Both the position numbers and the translations under genes were made by a program. The notes beneath the pieces are model-generated. The model made no database searches, was not told where the DNA came from, and worked only from the letters and a program-made list of their open reading frames with translations. Below are positions 22,801 through 30,728 of a stretch of DNA of 64,000 nucleotides, piece by piece; the stretch's first letter is position 1; each line of letters begins with the position of its first letter. Source of the DNA: Aplectana chamaeleonis (Eukaryota > Nematoda > Chromadorea > Rhabditida > Cosmocercidae); contig JAPDOI010000215.1 in NCBI GenBank assembly GCA_029168955.1, positions 748,001 to 812,000 of the forward strand, in the 5' to 3' direction.

Positions 22801-24963
22801 TATCCATCCTGGCGCGTGTGGCGTGGTGGCAGGAAGCGCTGCCAGTTCGCAGTGCGTGTTCGGATTCGATCGCTCAAGACGCGAAAACTTCAATGTTATT
22901 GTATACTAAAAAAATACTGAAATAATAATGAGTCACTAATTATACCTAAAGGCAGTGCTCACGATGGGGAAAGTTCTCGACAAAACTACAAAGTTCTGTT
23001 TTGTTCGAAAATATGTAGCTGAAAAACTGTGAAGGTTACGCGGCGAAAAACGCGGTGAAAGTGACGTTAAATAGGCAAAAATATTCCAATCCGTGCAAAG
23101 GTGCACAACGCCGCCCATGGATATTCGAGTTTAATGCAGTGCCCGGTCAAAACCAGTCAAAATTCTGACACGTGTACAGCAACCAATAAAGAAGAGCAAG
23201 CAGAAACAATTCTTAACAGAAAACAAGCTCAGAAGTTTTACTCTTATTTGAATCTAAACAATGAAGCTCGAAAATGTGAAGTCGACGATCAGAAGTCATC
23301 TATTGGATATCAATCTCGAGCCAGCTGATCACTCCTGATACAAAAAAATCATCGATATCGGGCACTATTTTTTGATGTTTTTTTGTACAGGCCGTACCAC
23401 ACTGAACCAAATGAGGACTTTATATTAAAACTCGACTACCATGTCCCATCGTGAACACTCTCTTCCACGACCGTTATTCATACGCGCTTTGACCTTGAAA
23501 TTGATTGTACTTTCTACACGTGAGCAGAGACTATAAGTACTTCAGCGCTATAGTTGGCCTCAATCGTGCCATGCACGCAAACTCTAATTACGTGTAGTCG
23601 CCATTAAAGAAGCTTCTGGTCGAGTAGTCACTCATAGCAATGGAGGATGGTATAGACTTCAAGTATGGTGAAGCGAAATGAATTTGATGGTGAGGCTACG
23701 AGGCAGATGATAACACTGCCACATAGGTTGGAGCAGCTCCTCCTCGGTGGAGCTAGCGGAGCGTCAGGTCGTTTATACCCAAACGGTTCAGCCGCGCGGT
23801 ACGCGCGTGACTTTTGGGCACTGAGAACTGGTACAGTGTTCAAAAAAACAGTTATTCCTGAATCAGTGTCAAAGTATGTAGACTAGTGAGGGGCGAATTT
23901 GCTTCGACTGTATCTACGTACTCATTGCACTTACACATTGAGCTTCTGGTCGAGTAATCGAGCTATTGTTGTCTGGGTTTGGTGTATTACCAATGGTTAC
24001 GGACACGTGTAATATCAGTCGTTTATTAACACGCGTCTGATCAGTGAGTGGACGAACATAATTAATACAAAAAGTCGCCTTTTATACAGGATGGGGAGGC
24101 GCTCCCACAAACAAACATCATACATCGCTACTATCGCAGCGATGTTCAAAGACTTGCTGTACATACTCGAAAGCGCGTACCGCACCTCTGGTAATCGGCT
24201 TATTACGACACTTGATAACCTACCTACTCGATATACCGACGTATCAAAGAGTGAGAACTTGTTTGATATGATACTTATCTTACGGTATATCGAGCAGAAC
24301 TATTTCTACTATGACTTTGTAACATATTATTTATACACATAAGGTTGTGACTACAGTTCACAACACTGGCGCGGCCGGCAATGAGCGTAGTTAAGATGCA
24401 TAAAAAAGCTTGATGCTGTGAAAAAGTTATGTAGTAGACGCTTAACACTCCTTGTTTTTGAATGTTCCCTGATTCCTACCATTTTTGGAGATTATTTTCT
24501 GTTTTCTGTATCGAAAGAAAACCCGCAGTTACCTGAAGGGGAGGGGAGCAGCACTTTTCAAGCTGGAGGAAAAAGGGTCCGAACTATCATTGGACTAATC
24601 GCAGAGCCCTGCTTTACCCTGCTGTATGATCTTTTTTCGTCTTTCCCGATTCGAGGTATTTTTCAGTCCGTGGATGGGCGAAGTTGACAGCGACTGAAAA
24701 CGAGTTTTGCCACGAAGAAGAAGAGGATGAACAGTCTATCAGTGATGGCGAGGTATATTATTGTGATAGTGCCGAGTTCTAGAAATGTTCATAGAAGAAA
24801 GTGGTGCAATTTAGCGAAGAAGGTGAAGTCGTGTCTCAACTTTCAGCCAGGTGCACGTCTTCGTTCAAAATCGCTCAGCGATGACACCGCCGCTGAAGAT
24901 GAAGTGGCCGATACTGACGTCGTTGGCATGCCGCCAGCTTATGTCGAGCAACAACGCAATTAA
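4754..24963 (+). CDS. NT5C2: Cytosolic purine 5'-nucleotidase (NT5C2/cN-II family), 5' part outside the window
   Basis: HAD-superfamily enzyme that removes phosphate from 6-hydroxypurine nucleotides such as IMP and GMP in the cytosol (family knowledge). Ten exons join in one frame: 4754-4853, 4916-5056, 8387-8494, 8758-8833, 8902-8989, 13661-13867, 14023-14115, 18946-19118, 24667-24752, 24847-24963, giving 395 codons plus TAA. All junction phases agree. Seen in the translation: HAD motif II as [11 protein letters not shown], the motif III lysine in [10 protein letters not shown], and motif IV as [12 protein letters not shown] with both acidic residues. The end has an acidic stretch, CHEEEEDE, as in the family. 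The human protein is about 560 residues, so roughly the first 185, including the DMDYT nucleophile motif, should lie upstream of base 1. Introns 2, 5, 7 and 8 (3.3, 4.7, 4.8, 5.5 kb) are full of mobile elements; the other five are 62-263 bp. No inactivating change is seen. Confidence 0.93.
4916..5056 (+). CDS. NT5C2: NT5C2 exon b, HAD motif II
   Basis: 47 codons, phase 0 at both ends, after a 62-bp intron ending GTTACAG; donor GAT|GTAAGT at 5057. It encodes [20 protein letters not shown] followed by [25 protein letters not shown] is HAD motif II; its threonine binds the phosphate in this family. Confidence 0.93.
6649..6721 (-). pseudogene. Degenerate tRNA-like sequence, 73 nt
   Basis: On the minus strand a 7-bp acceptor stem (GGTGTCG with TGACACC), a 4-bp D stem (GTGT/ACAC) and a T-loop GGGTTCGATTCC are present. 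The anticodon stem is broken and the T stem is poorly paired. It is probably a tRNA pseudogene or the head of a tRNA-derived SINE. Confidence 0.55.
7712..7860. mobile_element. 149-bp hairpin element (family I)
   Basis: The ends are TAACATCGGCATGGATCGTG and its near complement. The arms carry TTGGCGCAAACT and its complement around a short centre. A related copy is at 60527-60675. Confidence 0.75.
8387..8494 (+). CDS. NT5C2: NT5C2 exon c, catalytic lysine segment
   Basis: 36 codons, phase 0 at both ends. Acceptor TTTCTTTTCTAG; donor AAG|GTTGGT. It encodes [15 protein letters not shown] and then [20 protein letters not shown]. The lysine of the DAKKP group matches the HAD motif III lysine of cN-II. 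The join YTD|KMM to the preceding exon matches the family's continuous sequence. Confidence 0.93.
8758..8833 (+). CDS. NT5C2: NT5C2 exon d
   Basis: Acceptor TTTTTTCCAG at 8757; donor G|GTGAGA at 8834, ending in phase 1. It encodes [20 protein letters not shown] and VVYSGG, the strand region before motif IV in the family. Confidence 0.93.
8902..8989 (+). CDS. NT5C2: NT5C2 exon e, HAD motif IV
   Basis: Follows a 68-bp intron ending AATTTCAG; donor AG|GTGATT at 8990, ending in phase 2. It encodes [20 protein letters not shown] followed by DHIFGDVL. Both motif IV aspartates (GDHIFGD), which coordinate magnesium in this family, are present. The phenylalanine between them belongs to the known allosteric effector site of human cN-II. 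Confidence 0.94.
9095..9190 (+). repeat. Short GC-rich repeat (family J)
   Basis: It contains GCGACGCGCGCG followed by CTGTCTCTAACCTCCGCT. The same order of blocks is found at 14178-14250 and, inverted, at 29105-29200. The function is unknown. Confidence 0.55.
9331..10540. mobile_element. TTAA-type TIR element (family C), degenerate ends
   Basis: It begins AGGCAGAGTTCACGAT and ends ATCGCGATCTGCCT. Sequence next to the ends matches the copy at 25060-26512 (ACCGTATTATA, TTTTCGATGTTTT, GGTAGGTAAGTCC). A separate palindromic element is nested at 9556-10205. Confidence 0.7.
9556..10205. mobile_element. Palindromic element (family D) nested in family C
   Basis: Left end ATTCGGAACGATCAACTACT and right end CCATAGTTCAACGCTCCGAA are inverted relatives. 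The interior (AACGTTGCGTCGGAGCCGTC) matches the inverted copy at 35120-35760. It carries the empty target site TA at 10001-10002 where the other copy holds a family E insertion. Confidence 0.75.
10555..11225 (+). repeat. 42-bp minisatellite array
   Basis: About 15 units share GTGCGCAGAGCGCCG and a variable part such as GGGCGGGACCCAACTA. The period is about 42 bp, so frames stay open on both strands and give 14-residue repeats. Related arrays are at 31395-31840 (inverted), 21900-22110 and 57955-58110. Confidence 0.85.
11328..11925. repeat. AT-rich foldback, about 600 bp
   Basis: The arms 11328-11530 and 11720-11925 are inverted. Shared blocks include TATAAAAGGGTTATGATTTG, TGAAATGATGT and AAAAAAGCGCACAG with their complements. 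No coding capacity is seen. Confidence 0.75.
12102..13387. mobile_element. 1.3-kb foldback TIR element (family G)
   Basis: Left end CAAGGGAACTACTTTTGGTC; the right end is the inverted relative ending AGCAGTTTCCTTG. The TIRs run on past TTTTCTAGAACCGTTTT. Host sequence is TAA on the left but GGC on the right, so the duplication has been lost. It carries a nested family H copy. Confidence 0.75.
12734..12967. mobile_element. 234-bp palindromic element (family H)
   Basis: TIR is GGGCTGGGATTCATGAACGC; the right end is CATGATTCCCAGCCC. It is inserted between ATAAACACTA and AGATTTGTGATGAGC. The uninterrupted version of this join is seen in the family G copy near 32505-32525. Confidence 0.8.
13661..13867 (+). 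CDS. NT5C2: NT5C2 exon f
   Basis: Acceptor CCTGTTTGAG is atypical for nematodes but is fixed by homology and phase. The codon split AG|G makes the arginine before [20 protein letters not shown]. The exon continues through [20 protein letters not shown] and [20 protein letters not shown] to LQQIRARF, matching the helical segment after motif IV in cN-II. The donor is CA|GTGAAG at 13868. Without splicing, the frame would stop two bases later (CAG TGA). Confidence 0.9.
14023..14115 (+). CDS. NT5C2: NT5C2 exon g
   Basis: The homologous frame reads [20 protein letters not shown] and then [10 protein letters not shown]. The upstream tract TTTTTTTCAGAG offers two AGs two bases apart. Only the second, after 14022, keeps the family frame with the preceding donor; the first would shift into a non-homologous frame. 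Donor AG|GTACAC at 14116, ending in phase 2. Confidence 0.88.
14150..14218. repeat. Perfect 31-bp inverted repeat with 7-nt loop
   Basis: Arms 14150-14180 and 14188-14218 are exact complements (start GCATGACAGACGGAGGGAAC); the loop is AGCGACG. It begins 35 bases after the donor of NT5C2 exon g. The 3' arm continues into the family J block CTGTCTCTAACCTCCGCTCC. Confidence 0.9.
14523..15259. mobile_element. TTAA-type TIR element (family A)
   Basis: It begins AGGCACAGGACACTC after TTAA and ends GGGTGTACTGTGCCT before TTGA. Internal sequence (GAGATCTCGCATTTGG, GTGACC or GTGACT near CGCTGATCA) matches copies at 39116-39599 and 27919-28417. A family E element is nested at 14914-15191. Confidence 0.8.
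14914..15191. mobile_element. 278-bp TA-target palindromic element (family E)
   Basis: Ends CTGTGCTTATCTGGGTCAAA and its complement, with TA on both sides (14912-14913, 15192-15193). The arms include GCAATTGCGTCTCGACA and TTTGCGGCCGC. The uninterrupted family A sequence GTGTTATACAGG at about 39180-39190 (complement strand) is the empty site. It resembles a Tc1/mariner-type MITE. Confidence 0.88.
15990..17110. repeat. Imperfect foldback with long spacer
   Basis: The left arm (GGGACGACCCCCTGAG, GGAGACGTTCTGAAAAAA, GTTGTGGGAGATGGATAGAG) is repeated inverted at 16990-17110. The spacer holds the tRNA-like sequence and no gene. Confidence 0.6.
16307..16376 (+). pseudogene. Degenerate tRNA-like sequence, about 70 nt
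   Basis: A 7-bp acceptor pairing (GTGCATT with AATGCAT) and a 5-bp T arm around TTCGATT (GCGGG/CCCGT) are clear, including a perfect B-box GGTTCGATTCC. The D and anticodon arms cannot be folded well, so a pseudogene or SINE head is likely. Confidence 0.5.
17170..17671 (+). pseudogene. RTE-type retrotransposon fragment
   Basis: The first part reads [20 protein letters not shown] and LPMWKGYF, and a later frame reads [15 protein letters not shown], the RT domain A region. It is broken by frameshifts and ends where a TTAA-type element is inserted at 17672. It is related to the antisense copy at 19808-21560. Confidence 0.7.
17676..17800. mobile_element. Partial TTAA-type element (family B)
   Basis: It begins AGGCAGCATACACGCTCG after TTAA and continues AAAAAGTTGTTAAGATAAC, as at the right end of the copy at 36256-36740 read on the other strand. 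The 3' boundary cannot be set. Confidence 0.55.
18316..18530. repeat. Low-complexity island bounded by CAGGGATGAGCG and GATCCCTGC
   Basis: It is made of repeated TTTCGAAATTT, CCGAATTTC and TTCCCGAAA blocks, almost palindromic overall. The head resembles those of other islands at 21705, 22568, 34020-34118, 58234, 60365-60487, 61566 and 63640-63740. Confidence 0.6.
18946..19118 (+). CDS. NT5C2: NT5C2 exon h
   Basis: Acceptor CTCTTCAG at 18945. The split codon AG|A gives the arginine before [20 protein letters not shown] and [20 protein letters not shown], a strong match to the family's C-terminal core. The donor CAACAAG|GTTAGT is good and leaves phase 1. If the intron were retained, the next codon would be TAG (19121-19123), so a shorter isoform ending here is possible. 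Confidence 0.92.
19291..19443. repeat. About 150-bp foldback
   Basis: The arms contain GGCCTGTGTCCTCAAGAAAA and TTCAAACCGCGGCTGG with their near complements. The centre is TATAATTCTCAGAGATTGA. Confidence 0.7.
19808..21560 (-). pseudogene. RTE-type LINE remnant, endonuclease and start of RT
   Basis: Minus-strand frames give an APE-type endonuclease ([43 protein letters not shown]) and the N-terminal RT region (FYSLKR-like, [24 protein letters not shown]-like [20 protein letters not shown]). The catalytic Glu of the LQETR motif is Lys (LQKTR), the frame is broken several times, and the RT stops before the fingers/palm motifs. It lies antisense in an NT5C2 intron. Its similarity to hookworm RTE elements is remembered, not computed. 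Confidence 0.85.
21900..22110 (+). repeat. Short minisatellite related to the 42-bp array
   Basis: Units of GTGTGCAGGACCNNANTGGG and GAGTGTGCAGGAT, about 5 to 6 copies, imperfect. The GTGCAGGACC core parallels the array near 57955-58110. Confidence 0.65.
22565..22680. repeat. Low-complexity island headed by GCGTGCGGAATTCCG
   Basis: Made of TTTTCTGTTTTCTG and its complement CAGAAAACGGAAAA. Same composition as islands at 34020-34118, 58234-58345 and 60365-60487. Confidence 0.6.
22811..22880 (+). repeat. tRNA-derived SINE-like sequence
   Basis: It has an A-box-like TGGCGTGGTGG, a possible anticodon arm CTGCCAGTTCGCAG and a weak B-box GGATTCGATCG. The block CGTGTGGCGTGGTGG is shared with the minus-strand sequence at 33811-33890. 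Confidence 0.5.
24667..24752 (+). CDS. NT5C2: NT5C2 exon i, acidic C-terminal segment
   Basis: Classic nematode acceptor GTATTTTTCAG at 24666 and donor GAG|GTATAT at 24753. In the phase required by the preceding exon it reads [20 protein letters not shown] and EQSISDGE. The Cys-His-acidic run resembles the acidic tail of NT5C2. This exon is inferred from phase, splice sites and tail composition rather than strong homology, so it is less sure than the upstream exons. Confidence 0.75.
24847..24963 (+). CDS. NT5C2: NT5C2 terminal exon
   Basis: Acceptor CAACTTTCAG at 24846 after a 94-bp intron, phase 0. It reads [20 protein letters not shown] and [18 protein letters not shown], then TAA at 24961-24963. 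Codon composition and the perfect phase agreement with the previous exon support it. No AATAAA is obvious just after the stop. Confidence 0.75.
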   Translation, partial: PGARLRSKSLSDDTAAEDEVADTDVVGMPPAYVEQQRN

Positions 24964-25059
24964 TCTGCTGACCCTTGACAGTTGCACGTAACTGACCGCA
25001 TTACCCTCTTATGCCTTGACATCTGCGATTCCTATTGATTAATGTATTCTCACTTTCAA

Positions 25060-26512
25060 ATTCAGTGTTCACGATAAAAAAACCGTATTATAGTTTTCGA
25101 TGTTTTCGGGTAGGTAAGTCCTCTAAGAAGAGGTTAATCAGGCAAAGTCCCCACAGAACACTCAAATACCGGAGAGAAATCGTTTCAAGGCAGCAGACAC
25201 GCTCAAAAATGGTATCGTTTTTATGACATAAATCAAAGGTTTGGAGCATGTTGTATTGGGAACTGACGAAAAAACGAACGGAAACTGTGTGCAAATAGAG
25301 AAATAACGGTTATTTTGTTATCAGGTGAAAGTGGACGAGTTTTACGGCGCGCGGTTGAAACAGCGAATATTAGCAACAAAACGGTTGAGATAGAAAAGCT
25401 GCTATACTCTTACAGCCTGTACTGGAACGTTAACCTCGTTGGAAGCATCAAAAACCAGCCTAACTCAGAACCTGGTACCGGGCGACCTGTCGCTGCTCGT
25501 CCGGGTCCCCGGAATGGTGAATCGGGTCGCGAGAAAATTTGTGCATTTTAGATTAGTCGTCCGTACTCGGAACTTCGTTCCGGCCTTCCCGGTGCAGAAA
25601 AACTGCATTTCGGGCCACCCGGACACTCAAAATCGGGGCCAGATCCCGTTCCAGGCGACCCGCCAACCTTTCCGGGCGACCCGCTCACCCCTCGTTTGTT
25701 ACCAGCCACCCGGATGACGAAAATTGCCTTCCCGGGGCAGCGAATTTGCGTGTGACTGTACGTTACGGACGACTAATCTACAATGTACAAATTTTCTCGC
25801 AACCCGATTCACCATTTCGGGCGACCCGGACGAGCAGCGACGGGTCGCCCGGTACCAGGTTCTGAGAAGGGACCGTATTAGTACTTTCAATCCGGACGAG
25901 TTTGTATTCTGGGGCGGGGTTGCAGAAGCTCAGGGGCGGGGTTGCAGAAATTTTTCGATTTGCATTGCTGAAATTTAGTAGTTTTGACTCGTTTTTGACG
26001 CTTTCAACTGCGTGAGCAGTCTACTAGGAGCCATGCGACTCCAGAAACGTAGTTACCTCAACAACTTTTTCGAGCGTGTCTGCTGTCTTTAAAGAAATCT
26101 GTAACAAAAATGAATCATGCTTGTTTGTGGGTTTCGGGAGACTGCGTACAACGTATCGAACCTGACGTCGAGGAAATGGTTTTGCGCTTTGAAAATCTAG
26201 GTGGCTTTGCTTTCTGTTTCCTGTACCAAAAATTCTTTAAAAACGAGAGGGACCAATGTACATGTTGGTATGTCCGAACCATTCGCGACGAAGAATATTC
26301 GAGAATTCGGTGCCTGTTTCTACGGTGAAATGAACTCAGGACAACAGTTATAGGACGTGGGCGGGGTGGCCCAATGAGTTGGCTGGCCCACGAGATTTTC
26401 ACTCACTTCCCGACCGGTTTTTGTCGCATCTTTGTCCTTACTCTACTCAGAGGGACCCAAAGCTTACGTTTAAGCAGAAAAACTGGTAACTTTTTCATCG
26501 TGAACACTGCCT
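25060..26512. mobile_element. TTAA-type TIR element (family C) just after NT5C2
   Basis: Left end CAGTGTTCACGATAAAAAAA, right end TTTTTCATCGTGAACACTGC. Blocks near the ends match 9331-10540. The middle is a nested family B element (25188-26088). It starts about 100 bp after the NT5C2 stop codon. Confidence 0.75.
25188..26088. mobile_element. 901-bp TTAA-type element (family B) nested in family C
   Basis: Begins AGGCAGCAGACACGCTCAAA after TTCA and ends CGAGCGTGTCTGCTGTCT before TTAA. Inside, 25480-25560 (ACCTGGTACCGGGCGACCTG) is repeated inverted at 25755-25865, giving a second fold. No protein is encoded. Confidence 0.8.
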
Positions 26513-27650
26513 TAAGCAAGATGTGTCATGCACCTATTATTAGTATATGTAAGTAACATTGTGGCTCTGAATCTGGTCATGATTTGTTCTATTTCACTTA
26601 AGAGTAGGGTCTAGGCCTAAAAACTAGTCTTACATTGTTAGTATCACATCTCCTCACAATGACCCTCTTGGGTAATTATCCATGCTTTAAGTGAAAGCAC
26701 ATGCAATATATTTGATGAATGCGCCTATTAAGAAAGTATCAGTGTATTTCAATGTTGCACTGTGCATTTGTTGCATTTTTGTTATCACTGTTTTTTTCAG
26801 TCACTCTTCTGTGTAGTTGTTGATGAAACAATGAATTGCACGAAAACGGTGGTTCTTATGAGGCAATAAGCGTTGTGTGCCTAGTCAGTTGCCTATTCAA
26901 AATATTTATATTCACGTATGTATATCCTTTTTCCATAGAGTGGGTCACCCTAGAGCGCAGAGGTCCCATAGACCAGGCAGAAACGAGATACGTAGTTAGG
27001 CGAGGCGGTGGACTAAAGCCTCTTTCACACATTTCTCCGTCCGACGTCAGACAGTGCCGCACATGGCAATTGCGGCGTGTTCCGCGCCGCACCGCATCGC
27101 TCCGCAGTGCGAGGGAAGTTGCGGTAAACAACCGTCAATTGCGACTCTTCACTACAAAATGTAAGACGAAAACCAGGCGTTCTAAGCCTTCACAACTTGT
27201 TCTGACATAGTATCGATGATTTTACCGCAATACGACGTCGGTCGACCGCAGTGGGGGCCGCACCGAGGCCGCTGTCCTATCTTAAGCCGTGCCGCGCTGC
27301 CTGATCAATATTACAGAAATGCATTTTGCCGCGCCGCTCGGCGGCGGGACTATAAACGACCCCTAAAGGCAGCGTATGCGCGAAAAACCAAATTCAATTT
27401 TCCGCTTTTTTTGCGCAGGTAAGTCTACCAGGTTGTGATATATCTCCAAGAAGCCACCTAAAACACTCAAGTTTCGGAGAAAAATCCCGGAGCATTCAGC
27501 TTCCTTTTCTTCACGTCTGTCCGGTGTTTCTTGTGTAATACACAAACGTCAGAAATTCGGACGTCTGAATTGGTTCAGCTCCCATAACTTCCTGGGCTGC
27601 ATAATTCTTTCCACCCTTTTGTTGTCGAAAATCCTTCAAAAATCAGAAGC
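26513..27650. other. Intergenic, no gene recognised
   Basis: 26950-27370 is GC-rich with many CGCCGC/GCGGCG blocks and may be an old palindromic element. 27362-27480 resembles family C ends (AAAGGCAGCGTATGCGCG, GGTAAGTCTACC). No coding homology. Confidence 0.4.
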
Positions 27651-27689
27651 TTCCGGCACGCAGGTTTTGAATTTAATACGAGGATCTCT

Positions 27690-28417
27690 CGTACTCAAGA
27701 ATACTGGCTCGCTCGCGCGCAACGATTGCGAATGAAGAGAAATACAGGCTTGAGACAACTAGTCTACAAACTTTCATCCTCAAAACATAGGCATCATTGA
27801 GAAGCCATAACTCTCTGTTCATAGGGGGGTCTTGGACGATTACAGAGATACCGCTCTGATCAGCGTGTGACTCTCTCCGAGGTCAGCATAAAGACTGAAA
27901 AATAATTTCCTGGGTGTTCTGAGCCTTTGAAGGCACAGAACACCTAGGAAAAAAAATTTCGAGATTTCACGCTAATTTTGGAGACGGTCACACTCTGACC
28001 ACAATGGCACCTTTGAAATCGTCGAAGACCCCTAAGAACGGAGTTATGGCTCCTCAAACATGCTTTCATTTCGAATGCTAAAAATTGGTGGGCGAGTTTT
28101 GTCAGGCCTGTATTTCTCTTCATTGGCAATCCTTGCGCGCGAGCCAACCAGGATGAGGAGATAGGCCGGCAATGGAGTGAAGAACGAAGACTTGGTTTGA
28201 ATTCATAGATCCGTCCAGCGGTTTTCGAGTTCGAAAATCAGGAAGGGGGTGGGGCACGTGGTGGTGAATGAAGGGGGTCGGATTCGTCGTGGTGGCTTGT
28301 ATCTTGCTAATGTGGAGGAATTGAGATCTCGCACCTGGCGCGTGTTATACAGGTGGGGTCTGCTACCCAAATACATGGAAATCACGGAATTCATGTCTGA
28401 GGTTGTACTGTACCTTG
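27690..28417. mobile_element. Two partial family A (TTAA-type) copies, head to head
   Basis: 27690-27914 ends CTGGGTGTTCTGAGCCTTTG. The next copy starts at 27919 with AGGCACAGAACACC and runs to TGTACTGTACCTT near 28413. Internal blocks (GAGATCTCGCACCTGG, TTGCGAATGAAGAG) match 14523-15259 and 39116-39599. Confidence 0.7.
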
Positions 28418-29972
28418 GGCTCTGCAGAGTTGCAGCGATCGGCGGCTTGTCGCCAAGCTTTGAGTCGGGGGTCAAAACCTAATGCGGCGTTGAGCTCGCA
28501 GAGTTGCAGGGAGTTTGACGTCAGCCTCGCTACTCTACCATTGCGTACGCCCTCTTTCAACCCACGCCACATTTTGTTTTCAATACCTTTTATTGCATTG
28601 ATATGCGTTGGGAGTTCAGAATGAACCTATGAACAACCTTTAAAAATATTATCAATAGGAAGCGAAGTGAAACCAACATGAAATTCACGTTCAGCGAAGT
28701 GCTGATGCCTCAACACAAATTTCGAGACAGCGAAAACAGAAAACGATTTATGGTAGTTGCACATATCACTACTAGGCCACGTTCGGTCAAAAAAGCCCAA
28801 ATTGAACTGGAAATTTAAAAAAACGGATAAATTTAGAAAACTGCTCTTTCAGTTATTCAATCAATCATTTCTTTCTCATTCTGAGCTAAATTAAAAAAGA
28901 ATATTTCAGAAGATCGCATTCATGAAGAAGTCAAAAACGAAGCTTGAATTGATCGTCGTCGGCGTTCAAGAATATACACTGAATAGAGAAAAGTCCGAAA
29001 ATGTCAACAAAAAAGGTACTGTAATTTCTAAACTTCAAAACAGTCCCATAAGGAAGATTTGCTAGTAAGGCGGTACAGGCTACAAAACGGCAAAATTCGC
29101 TCGGTTCCTCCGCGTGCTAGTGCGGAGCGGAGGTTAGAGACAGTGAGAGAGCGTAGGGCGGACATAGGCCGAGACGTCGCGCGCGCCGCTCGCGCCCCGA
29201 ATGATGTGAATTACGACGTTTTATAGAGTGTAAGTTATGACGAAAGATAGAACAGTTTTCATTTCAGAACATTTCAACAATTACAAACAAGAACAGAACC
29301 ACTACTATTGCAATAATTAATCTGTTCTGTCGAATGTTTTCCTGAAGCTTTGAAGAATTACTTAGTCTGTGTTTGATTGTTCTGATTAAGAAATCAAAAT
29401 CATTTTGTGTTGTGAAACCATCTCAGGATTCATGATGCGTAGGGAGTGGAAAACCCGAGTTTCATCCACCTATAATGCCGCAATCCCTAAGACTCGGCAT
29501 GCCGGTGATATGGTGTTCGTACGCAGCTACACAGCGCACACGTGAGTGGACGCGCACACAATATTACTAAAAAAATGTAATTTATTACAGAGCGGGGAGA
29601 AGAAAAGGATTGAAACTCAAGGAAATTGAAGATGGTAAATGTAGTCTACTTTTAATGTATCCATCTTAGAAATTCAATTTAAGTAAACAAAGTTGGAGGG
29701 GGGGGGGTAAGCATTTAGCCGTGACAATGTTCATTCAAACGAACCTAGTTGATCAAAAGCAGCATTAAACATGAAAACATGAGAGCAAAGGATATTGGGA
29801 GAAAGAGGAGAATCTGGCAAACACTTTAGCATCAATAGGATCAATTTTTAATGAGATTCAACCTCAAATCTCGTCCCGGATTTACCCCGAAAACCGGGAC
29901 GAGCTTTAGGGTTTTTTAAATCAAATTGAATATCGAACCAGTTGTTATTATAATGTTTTCCAGATTCTCCTC

Positions 29973-30235
29973 TATCGAGTTTAAAGGGTAGCTAATCTTT
30001 GCTCGATGCACTTACGAGAGTTCTATACCTTTTAACACCAGAACCCCTACAAGGTTTATTATGATTATACGACATTACATGATAAGGGGCATACCATAAC
30101 ACCATGGCTCCACGACCACGCCTGACGAACCAGCAGCGGGCGCTCCGGCCCAAACGACTGTCTCTTCTGGCCTGCCTCGTCAGGGGCGGGTCAGTCTCTA
30201 TCATTCCAACACATCAAGGCGACCGTTACACGAAA
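29973..30235 (+). repeat. About 260-bp direct repeat, unit 1
   Basis: ATCGAGTTTAAAGGGTAGCT through CCATGGCTCCACGACCACGC to ACATCAAGGCGAC is repeated in the same orientation at 30470-30728 with few differences. It lies inside foldback family F copy 1 but is absent from copy 2. Confidence 0.8.
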
Positions 30236-30469
30236 TCTCCACATTCCGAGAAAGCTCGCACTCGAGCTTGTCAGCCCTTTCATACCATCGTCAGAACTGC
30301 GCCTTCCATAGCATCCAGATCAGACTTTTATATATGATAAGGATGAACACAGATTGAGGTGTAAATGGTGACTTTTGAATAGGAAAAAGAAGCCAAACGA
30401 TGATGTATATTGGTTCAGTCACGCTTGTTTTACTAGTGGTAGGATTCATATACACTCACTAATGATTAT

Positions 30470-30728
30470 ATCGAGTTTAAAGGGTAGCTAATCCTTGCTC
30501 GATGCACTTACGAGAGTTCTATACCTTTGAAACCAATACCTGCCTACAAGGTTTATTATGAATATACGGCATTACATGATAAGGGGCATACCATAACACC
30601 ATGGCTCCACGACCACGCCTGACGAACCAGCAGCGGGCGCTCCGGCCCAGACGACTGTCTCTGGCCTGCCCCGCAAGGGGCGAGTCAGTATCTATCATTC
30701 CAACACATCAAGGCGACTGTTACACGAC
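30470..30728 (+). repeat. About 260-bp direct repeat, unit 2
   Basis: Second unit of the duplication, 235 bp after the first ends. It keeps GGGGCATACCATAACACCAT and GCAGCGGGCGCTCCGGCCCA. Confidence 0.8.

Larger units (their letters stand above)
19119..24666 (+). other. NT5C2 intron, 5.5 kb, with antisense RTE and repeats
   Basis: Starts GTTAGT and ends GTATTTTTCAG. It contains a 150-bp foldback (19291-19443), an antisense RTE remnant (19808-21560), a low-complexity island (about 21705-21800), a short minisatellite (21900-22110), another island (22565-22680) and a tRNA-like SINE piece (22811-22880). The section 22936-24600 contains open stretches (for example 23101-23328) without recognisable homology, and a short motif GCTTCTGGTCGAGTA repeated near 23606 and 23942. 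Confidence 0.75.

Noticed and set aside
26950..27370. GC-rich segment with a long plus-strand frame
   Set aside because: Composition is palindromic CGCCGC text near a TTAA-type end, without homology; likely an old element.
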